A stretch of DNA of 6,125 bases, taken from Actinomycetes bacterium. GTDB taxonomy: Bacteria; Actinomycetota; Acidimicrobiia; Spongiisociales; UBA5794. Position 1 is the first letter of the stretch, and every line of letters starts with the position of its first letter. Of this stretch, positions 1 through 5,088 are shown piece after piece. The stretch spans positions 1-6,125 of the forward strand of contig JAMBLH010000227.1 in NCBI GenBank assembly GCA_023336875.1, written 5' to 3'. Below the pieces are notes generated by a model that saw only the letters and a list, made by a program, of their open reading frames with translations, was not told where the DNA came from and ran no database searches. A program made the position numbers and the translations under genes.

Positions 1-1770
1 CTAGCGCTGAGGTCTGACGGTCCGTCCGTCCCCCACACGTTTCGTCCAACCAGACTTGTCGAGCCACTCGAGCATCGGCACTGCCTGTCGCCTCGTCATC
101 CCGAATGTGTCCTTGAACTCTGATACCGAGAACCCATCCGGCAGATCGTTTAGTCGGCTCTGGATCTCGGCGAGTTGTCCGGATGTGAAGACGAGATCTG
201 GTGCGATCTTCACAAGGTCACCACTTCGGATCAACGCGTGGATGGTCTCGTCGCCAAGTTCGATGGCGCTCATGCGGGGCACATCGAATGACTGCTCAAG
301 AACGACCTTTGCCCCGGCCCACTCTGCCATGGCGTCAGGGGGCAGCTCATTGACGAAATCGACGTTGTGAACGAAGCCATTTGACTCTGAGATTGCCGAG
401 GCAGCTTCAACCGTCACGTCTACGAAGCCAAGGCTGACACCGATACGTGTGGCGAGTTCAGCCTTGGGTATCCCTGGGCGCAGCGGATGAAGTGTGTGAT
501 ACTCCGCAACGATTTTTGTGACATCCTCCAGCACAGCAGCTGCTCGGGCAGGGGACAGAACCATTGACCCGGCCGTTGGGCCAATGGAGGGGGAACCGCC
601 CCCCGATGCCTGGGCCAGTAGCTTGAGATCGGACGTGCCCCGGACCGACAGCAGTGCGTCGGCCTTGTCGTCCGGTGGTGAGTCGACCACGGTAGCGAGT
701 AGGGCTAGCTGGTCCTCGGTGGGACGATACCCAGCGGACGGCTCGAGTACTTGGCCACCACCAACGACTGCCTGACGTCCCGAATCTCGAAGAATGAAGC
801 GGTCGCCCATTGTGATTGGCACAGGCTCGCTGAGATTGATGAGGTAGGAGCCGTCACCGAAGAGTTGGCGAATCGTCGCAGGTGAATGGGCAGTGCCGAC
901 GTGGAAGTGAAAGGCCCCTCGGCCGGGAATCTCTTCGAACGACCTGGCAGGTTGCAACAAGGCGAACATCGCGTCGGAGACATTGATCGATCCCGGGCTA
1001 CAGAGGAGGTCGCCTCTCCCAACACTGGCGAGCCTTGTGCTCTGGAGGTTCACTGCGGTGCGCGATCCCCGGTCGACATGGTCGGATGCTTCGTCGTGGT
1101 GGTGGAGTCCTCGAACGGTATCGTGGCCTCCTCTCGGAAGGATCTCGATCTCATCGCCGGTTGAGATGCTGCCGTGGGCGATTGTTCCAGTGACGATCAC
1201 TCCTGCTCCGCTCACCGTGAACGACCTGTCCACCCACATCCTCAGGGGACCGTCGGAAGGCCCTGCTGGATTGGAAATGGCCGCCGCCAGGTGTTGTCTG
1301 AGATCGTCCATGCCAACGCCGGTGACCGGCGAGACGGGAACCACCGGCCATCGTTCGAGAACCGTCCCTTCCGTCTCCTCCATGATTTCGAGAGTTGCCA
1401 GTTCAATGGTGTCGTTGTCGACAAGGTCGATGCGTGTCAGTGCGATAACGCCGAACTCCACGTTGAGGAGATCCAGTACTGCAGCGTGCTCCTCCGTCTG
1501 AGGCATCCATCCACTGTCCGCCGCCACGACGAGGAGAGCACAGTCGATCGCACCAACTCCTGCAAGCATGTTCTTGATGAACCTCTCGTGGCCAGGTACG
1601 TCAACGAAGCCGACGTCAATGCCCTTGATGTCGGTCCACGCGAACCCAAGGTCGATCGTGAGACCTCTTCGTTTCTCCTCAGCCCACCGATCGGGATCTC
1701 TGCCAGTGAGTGCTTTGACAAGCGTCGATTTGCCGTGGTCGACGTGGCCTGCGGTGCCAACAATCGGCAT
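1..1770 (-). CDS. selB: Selenocysteine-specific translation elongation factor SelB
   Basis: SelB is a GTPase that binds Sec-tRNA(Sec) and the SECIS hairpin of selenoprotein mRNAs and inserts selenocysteine at UGA. The 589-aa protein shows the full family layout. The G domain has G1 GHVDHGKS (8-15), switch I around Thr38, G3 DVPGH (57-61), G4 TRID (112-115) and a G5-like SPVTG (147-151). Beta-barrel domain 2 starts near 178 (VSGAGVIVTGT), and domain 3 carries GDRFILRD (322-329) followed by a GGG-QVL segment. The C-terminal winged helices include HPLRPG (428-433) and a last SECIS-binding type helix at 545-589 ending in TKRVGDGRTVRP. The start is the ATG at 1770, because MPIVGTAGHVDHGK matches the family N-terminus. 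The frame stays open to 1872, but those 34 codons overlap selA and look unlike SelB. The gene follows selA with one base between them and no clear Shine-Dalgarno, so coupled translation is likely. G4 has Arg where E. coli SelB has Lys. The stop is TAG at 1-3. Confidence 0.96.
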   Translation of the reverse strand: MPIVGTAGHVDHGKSTLVKALTGRDPDRWAEEKRRGLTIDLGFAWTDIKGIDVGFVDVPGHERFIKNMLAGVGAIDCALLVVAADSGWMPQTEEHAAVLDLLNVEFGVIALTRIDLVDNDTIELATLEIMEETEGTVLERWPVVPVSPVTGVGMDDLRQHLAAAISNPAGPSDGPLRMWVDRSFTVSGAGVIVTGTIAHGSISTGDEIEILPRGGHDTVRGLHHHDEASDHVDRGSRTAVNLQSTRLASVGRGDLLCSPGSINVSDAMFALLQPARSFEEIPGRGAFHFHVGTAHSPATIRQLFGDGSYLINLSEPVPITMGDRFILRDSGRQAVVGGGQVLEPSAGYRPTEDQLALLATVVDSPPDDKADALLSVRGTSDLKLLAQASGGGSPSIGPTAGSMVLSPARAAAVLEDVTKIVAEYHTLHPLRPGIPKAELATRIGVSLGFVDVTVEAASAISESNGFVHNVDFVNELPPDAMAEWAGAKVVLEQSFDVPRMSAIELGDETIHALIRSGDLVKIAPDLVFTSGQLAEIQSRLNDLPDGFSVSEFKDTFGMTRRQAVPMLEWLDKSGWTKRVGDGRTVRPQR

Positions 1771-1771
1771 G

Positions 1772-3112
1772 TCAGAGAAGCAGTGCCTGAATCGCGTTCG
1801 CGACATGGGCGTCGTCGGCGGGGAGCACAGATCGAAGATCGATGACAGCCGTTGTGTCGCGCCGCCTTGCAATGATCGGAGGATCGTGGCTGGCCAGCTC
1901 CGAATACACAGCGTCAGCTGCTCCTGGCAGCACGATCAGCTTCGTTGGGATGGTTGCGCCCGGCACAGACCCAGCACCGGGAAGCGACTGCCCGTCCCTG
2001 ATGGTGGCTCCCTCGGTCCCCTCGAGAACCCCTTTCGTCCTGGCCTCGATATCGGTGGTATTCAATGACGCCATCGCCCAGAAAGGTATGTCGAGCACCT
2101 TCTGGTCCGCATACATCTCAAGGGTTGCAGCCACAGCCGCGAGCGCGGGACCATCAAGACGTACGGCACGGGCGATCGGATGCTTCGCCGCCCGCTCAAC
2201 GGTATCGGTCCTCCCCACGATGATCCCCGACTGCGGTCCACCAAACAGCTTGTCTCCGGAGAACAGAACAAGGTCAGCCCCGGCAGCGACGGTCTGTCTA
2301 ACGCCTGGTTCGTCTGCCAACCAGCTCCGATCTCCGTTCGTGAGCCACGGTGCGGCTTCGTCGATCAGGCCGCTCCCCACGTCGGCGATGAACGGAATTG
2401 CGGCTACGCGAGCGAGCGCTGATAGATCGGCGTATGCAACGTCCTCCCGAAAGCCCTCAACGCGATAGTTGGAGGGGTGTACCTTCAGGATGGCATCAAC
2501 TGAGTCTGTGACAGCCTCGTAGTCGGCAAGCCGGGTTCGGTTTGTCGTCCCAACTTCCACGAGGGCTGCCCCGCTTGCTGCTATGAGGTCGGGTAGCCGG
2601 AATGATCCGCCTATCTCGATCAGCTCCCCCCTCGAGACAGCCACTCTGCCTCCCCGCCCGGCAACCGAGGCAAGAGCGAGAAGGAGAGCACCAGCATTGT
2701 TGTTTACCGCAAAGCCATCCTCGGCGCCGGTAACCGTTGGTAACAGGGCCCGGAGGTAGTCCGAACGGCTCGACCGTCGACCGGTTCGAATGTCGATCTC
2801 GACGTTTCCTGCTGATGCTGCAGAGGTTCCGGCCAGAGTCGCCACGTCAGTGTTGAGTATCGCTCTACCGAGGTTCGTGTGCAGCAGCACACCGGTTGCG
2901 TTGATGACCACGCGGGGCCGTGCTGCTTCGATGTTCGAGAGATCCTGAGAGGCCGCCGCTGAGGGATCGGCGTTCTGACCGGCAAGGATGGATGCACGCG
3001 CATTGTCGACCGCCTCCTGACAGACCTGAACGATCACTGCCCATGGGAGCGGCGAATCTGCTTCGAACTCAAGCGCGAGGGCATCGACGCTCGGAAGATC
3101 TCGTGTTTCCAT
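1772..3112 (-). CDS. selA: L-seryl-tRNA(Sec) selenium transferase (selenocysteine synthase) SelA
   Basis: SelA is a PLP-dependent cytosolic enzyme that converts Ser-tRNA(Sec) to Sec-tRNA(Sec) using selenophosphate. The 446-aa protein (E. coli SelA has 463) contains the characteristic motifs in order: an N-terminal tRNA-binding type segment (RDLPSVDALA, 4-13), HTNLGRA (78-84), VNNNAGA (136-142), SRGELIEIGGSFR (160-172), a GTTNRT segment, and the PLP-lysine motif SGDKLFGGPQSGIIVG with the Schiff-base lysine at Lys288. The C-terminal part has the SLPGAGSVPG loop and ends at RSVLPADDAHVANAIQALLL. The ATG at 3112 is chosen because METRDLPSVDAL aligns with the family start. The frame continues upstream to 3379, but that part lies over the divergent fxsA gene and is low-complexity, charged and unlike SelA. 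It is first in the selA-selB operon. No Shine-Dalgarno is visible; a TACGCT hexamer just upstream suggests leaderless transcription. The stop is TGA. Confidence 0.96.
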   Translation of the reverse strand: METRDLPSVDALALEFEADSPLPWAVIVQVCQEAVDNARASILAGQNADPSAAASQDLSNIEAARPRVVINATGVLLHTNLGRAILNTDVATLAGTSAASAGNVEIDIRTGRRSSRSDYLRALLPTVTGAEDGFAVNNNAGALLLALASVAGRGGRVAVSRGELIEIGGSFRLPDLIAASGAALVEVGTTNRTRLADYEAVTDSVDAILKVHPSNYRVEGFREDVAYADLSALARVAAIPFIADVGSGLIDEAAPWLTNGDRSWLADEPGVRQTVAAGADLVLFSGDKLFGGPQSGIIVGRTDTVERAAKHPIARAVRLDGPALAAVAATLEMYADQKVLDIPFWAMASLNTTDIEARTKGVLEGTEGATIRDGQSLPGAGSVPGATIPTKLIVLPGAADAVYSELASHDPPIIARRRDTTAVIDLRSVLPADDAHVANAIQALLL

Positions 3113-3119
3113 GGCAGCC

Positions 3120-3125
3120 AGCGTA
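3120..3125 (-). promoter_or_regulatory. Putative -10 element of a leaderless selA promoter
   Basis: On the minus strand the hexamer TACGCT (TANNNT type) ends seven bases before the selA ATG at 3112. That is the spacing expected if transcription starts on the A of the start codon. No Shine-Dalgarno sequence lies in front of the ATG and no convincing -35 box is seen. Leaderless transcripts with a TANNNT -10 box are well known in actinobacteria. That selA uses one is an inference. Confidence 0.45.
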
Positions 3126-3139
3126 GACGCTCTACCGCC

Positions 3140-3145
3140 TACCCT
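3140..3145 (+). promoter_or_regulatory. Putative -10 element of a leaderless fxsA-operon promoter
   Basis: The hexamer TACCCT occupies positions -12 to -7 relative to the fxsA ATG at 3152, exactly where a -10 box would lie if the transcript began at the start codon. The bases between it and the ATG are pyrimidine-rich and cannot act as a Shine-Dalgarno. No -35 box is recognisable. The element would drive the whole four-gene plus-strand operon. It lies 14 bp from the matching minus-strand element of selA, so RNA polymerase could probably not occupy both at once. Confidence 0.5.
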
Positions 3146-3151
3146 TCTGCC

Positions 3152-3532
3152 ATGCGCATCCGTACCTGGCTCTTTCTCGGATTCCTCTTGGTGCCGATCA
3201 CTGAGGTCGTATTGTTCTATCTGATCGGGTCCTGGATAGGGATCTGGCCGACCCTTGGAATCGTGGTCCTGACCGCGTTGCTCGGATCCTATTTCGTTTC
3301 GAAACAAGGGAAATTCGTATGGGGCAGCATCAGAACAGAAATCAACCAGGGGGAGGTTCCGACGGCGGCGGTGGTTCATGGCGCAATGATCCTCGTGGCA
3401 GGCGCCCTGCTACTCACGCCAGGGTTCCTCACCGACATTGTCGGATTCTCACTTCTGGTTCCTGGGGTCCGCGAGGCGATTCGACAGTGGTACATCAGGC
3501 GAAAGATGTCACGCTGGGTGATTGTTGAATGA
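3152..3532 (+). CDS. fxsA: FxsA-family membrane protein
   Basis: This is a small integral membrane protein of the FxsA family. In E. coli, overproduction of FxsA relieves exclusion of phage T7 by the F plasmid; the general cellular role is unknown. The 126-aa protein has two hydrophobic segments near the N-terminus (about 7-26 and 29-49), then a polar loop with KQG (51-53) and INQGEVP (64-70), then a third hydrophobic region (about 74-104) holding the signature LLLTPGFLTDIVGFSLLVPGVR. The tail after that is short and basic (RRKMSRW), shorter than the long hydrophilic tail of the 158-aa E. coli protein. The ATG at 3152 is the only reasonable start and lacks a Shine-Dalgarno, fitting a leaderless mRNA. 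It is the first gene of the plus-strand operon. Its TGA stop overlaps the next gene's ATG (ATGA, 3529-3532). The family call is firm; the function here is not known. Confidence 0.92.
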   Translation: MRIRTWLFLGFLLVPITEVVLFYLIGSWIGIWPTLGIVVLTALLGSYFVSKQGKFVWGSIRTEINQGEVPTAAVVHGAMILVAGALLLTPGFLTDIVGFSLLVPGVREAIRQWYIRRKMSRWVIVE

Positions 3533-4305
3533 CGGAATTACGCCGTGCGTCCACTGTCTGTGTCGTCAGGGAGGGCGCTGGCGTCGAAGTCCTCATGGTG
3601 CGCAGACCGCTTACAGCAACGTTCATGCCCGGTGTATGGGTATTTCCCGGTGGAGCGGTGGATCACGAGGATGCATCAGCACCACCGTCGTTTGGTGGCA
3701 ACCATCCGGGATCTGACTGGAAGGTTGCAGCATTGCGAGAGTTGATCGAGGAGACCGGACTGTGGATCACCTCGGATGGGACACGTTCGGCACCGCTCAC
3801 ACATGATGCGTTTGCTGAGGTCGAATCCTCCGACGTTGCTGTCGATCCGGACTCGCTGATCTACTTCTCGAATTGGATCACACCAGCGGTCCTCCCCATC
3901 CGGTTCGATACTCGATTCTTCCTCGCTGTCGTTGACGTTGATGCCGAGGCATCGGTCGATGGTGACGAACTCATCGATCTCGATTGGGTATCTCCGATCG
4001 AGGCGCTGGAGAGAGAGCGAGCAGGTACCTGGGATGTCGCGTTCCCAACTCGTAAAACCCTTGAACTGCTCGCATCGGAGCCGACCGTGGTCGCCCTCAC
4101 TGATCGGCTCGGTGCAATCGAGTCCGTCCCTCCCGTTGAGCCACGTCTGTATGTTGGTGACAACGAGGCCGGGATTCTCATGCCAGAGGACGAAGGATTT
4201 GACGCAGCTGAACCCGCACAGAAGGACCCAACGATTCTTCAGCGTTTGGCTGTCGTTGTAGCCGAAGGTGGTGCTGTGCCAGCTGAATTCAAATCCAGAT
4301 CGTGA
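3529..4305 (+). CDS. NUDIX hydrolase, NUDT19/CoA-diphosphatase-like
   Basis: NUDIX enzymes hydrolyse nucleoside diphosphates linked to another group, using Mg2+ or Mn2+ bound by the Nudix helix. This 258-aa protein begins with a typical strand (RRASTVCVVREGAGVEVLMVRRP, 5-27), then PGVWVFPGGAVD (34-45). The catalytic helix RELIEETGL is at 70-78, with metal-binding candidates Glu71, Glu74 and Glu75. The usual Gx5E half of the box is not directly recognisable: about 28 residues, including an SFGGNHPGSDW loop, separate the PGG from the REL helix. After the box come NWITP (115-119) and RFDTRFFLAVV (125-135), which I recognise from NUDT19-like proteins and related actinobacterial hydrolases often tied to CoA or acyl-CoA diphosphates. 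Residues from about 160 to 258 form a C-terminal extension I cannot assign. It overlaps fxsA by ATGA and the next gene by GTGA. The substrate is inferred only. Confidence 0.88.
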   Translation: MTELRRASTVCVVREGAGVEVLMVRRPLTATFMPGVWVFPGGAVDHEDASAPPSFGGNHPGSDWKVAALRELIEETGLWITSDGTRSAPLTHDAFAEVESSDVAVDPDSLIYFSNWITPAVLPIRFDTRFFLAVVDVDAEASVDGDELIDLDWVSPIEALERERAGTWDVAFPTRKTLELLASEPTVVALTDRLGAIESVPPVEPRLYVGDNEAGILMPEDEGFDAAEPAQKDPTILQRLAVVVAEGGAVPAEFKSRS

Positions 4306-5081
4306 TTGAACGCATCCTCGCTCCGAACCCGAGTCTCTATACGGGTCCAGGAACGAACACGTATCTGCTTGCTGACGGCGGTGATGTCCTGATCCTCGAT
4401 CCGGGACCGATAATCGACGTTCATGCTGCCGAGATTGTTGCCGCCGTCGGTGATCGCACCCCTGTGGGTGTGGTCGTAACACACACGCACCCTGACCATG
4501 CGCCGATGGCAAATCCGTTGGCGTCGGCGCTAGGAGTCCCCGTGCTCGGGTTCGGTCCCGGCCCCGAATTTGTCCCCGACGTTGAACTCAGGGATGGATC
4601 AAGCGTGCATTTCGGTAGCAGGGAGATCGTTGCGGTACACACGCCGGGCCACACGGCGGATCATCTCTGTTTCCGGCTCGGCGAAACCCTATTCACCGGA
4701 GACCACATCATGGAGGGGTCGACCGTCATCATCGAGGACGCAACGGCATACCTCGAGAGCCTCTACCTTGTTGCTGATCTCGGTGTTGGGCGAATCGAGC
4801 CGGGACATGGAGATGCAATCGATGATGCGGGGGCTGCAATCACTGGCTACATTGACCATCGCCTTGAGCGCGAAGCGCAGATCGTGAAGACGATTGAGGA
4901 TGGGGCTGGAACGGTGGGCGAGGTTGTTGATGTGGTGTATGCCGGTGTTCCATCCGGCCTGAGGTCCGCAGCGGTGCATCAGGTGGGGGTTCAGTTGGTG
5001 AAGCTTTCACGAGATGGCGCGGTATCGTTCTCACGGGGTAAGGCGGAAGAGCCGGAAGAGGCGGAGGTTCACCCGGGTTAG
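4302..5081 (+). CDS. Metallo-beta-lactamase-fold hydrolase, LACTB2-like
   Basis: This is a 259-aa metallo-beta-lactamase-superfamily protein that resembles the LACTB2 / hydroxyacylglutathione-hydrolase-like branch. All metal ligands can be seen: His61, His63, Asp65 and His66 in THTHPDHAP; His117 in HTPGHTADH; Asp134 in LFTGDHIM; and His169 in IEPGHGDA. A two-zinc active enzyme is therefore expected. The N-terminus (ILAPNPSLYTGPGTNTYLL) is typical of the actinobacterial members. The region from about 185 on looks helical and then winged-helix-like (TVGEVVDVVYAGVPSGLRSAAVHQVGVQLVKL), like the C-terminal domain of LACTB2. It ends with a Glu-rich tail. The start is GTG at 4302, in a GTGA overlap with the NUDIX stop and with no good Shine-Dalgarno, so it is probably translationally coupled. 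Superfamily relatives act on thioesters, RNA or lactones; the substrate here is unknown. A NUDIX gene near a similar MBL gene is a familiar actinobacterial arrangement, to my recollection. Confidence 0.92.
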   Translation: MIERILAPNPSLYTGPGTNTYLLADGGDVLILDPGPIIDVHAAEIVAAVGDRTPVGVVVTHTHPDHAPMANPLASALGVPVLGFGPGPEFVPDVELRDGSSVHFGSREIVAVHTPGHTADHLCFRLGETLFTGDHIMEGSTVIIEDATAYLESLYLVADLGVGRIEPGHGDAIDDAGAAITGYIDHRLEREAQIVKTIEDGAGTVGEVVDVVYAGVPSGLRSAAVHQVGVQLVKLSRDGAVSFSRGKAEEPEEAEVHPG

Positions 5082-5086
5082 GGGAG
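5080..5086 (+). promoter_or_regulatory. Ribosome binding site of the M23 peptidase gene
   Basis: The purine run AGGGGAG overlaps the TAG stop of the metallo-beta-lactamase gene and lies two bases before the ATG at 5089. It is the only good Shine-Dalgarno-like sequence in front of a gene in this window. The spacing is shorter than usual, but the following ATG opens a clear signal peptide, so the start is well supported. Confidence 0.55.
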
Positions 5087-5088
5087 CG

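Noticed and set aside
1678..1774. Possible selenocysteine read-through at the selA TGA
   Set aside because: Reading through would add 30 codons before another TGA, from a second frame of selB. SelA already ends at its conserved C-terminus and an orthologous Cys at this position is not expected, so an ordinary stop is the simpler reading.
1174..1845. A 223-codon plus-strand open frame
   Set aside because: It is a shadow of the SelB GTPase domain on the opposite strand and has no family signature of its own.
1842..2468. A 208-codon plus-strand open frame
   Set aside because: It is antisense to the conserved PLP-lysine half of selA. Its Ser/Ala/Pro-rich composition is typical of a shadow frame in GC-rich DNA.
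3113..3379. An 89-codon upstream extension of the selA frame
   Set aside because: It lies antisense over the start of fxsA, a clear family member. Its translation is low-complexity, Arg/Asp/Glu-rich sequence unrelated to SelA, and the family N-terminus begins at the ATG at 3112.
3676..4512. A 278-codon minus-strand open frame
   Set aside because: It is antisense to the NUDIX and metallo-beta-lactamase genes, both of which have complete family motifs. Its translation is Arg/Cys/His-rich with no recognisable motif.
5072..5079. Palindrome at the end of the metallo-beta-lactamase gene as a terminator
   Set aside because: It is only a short CCCGGG-centred palindrome with no loop and no following T run, and the next gene starts a few bases later.
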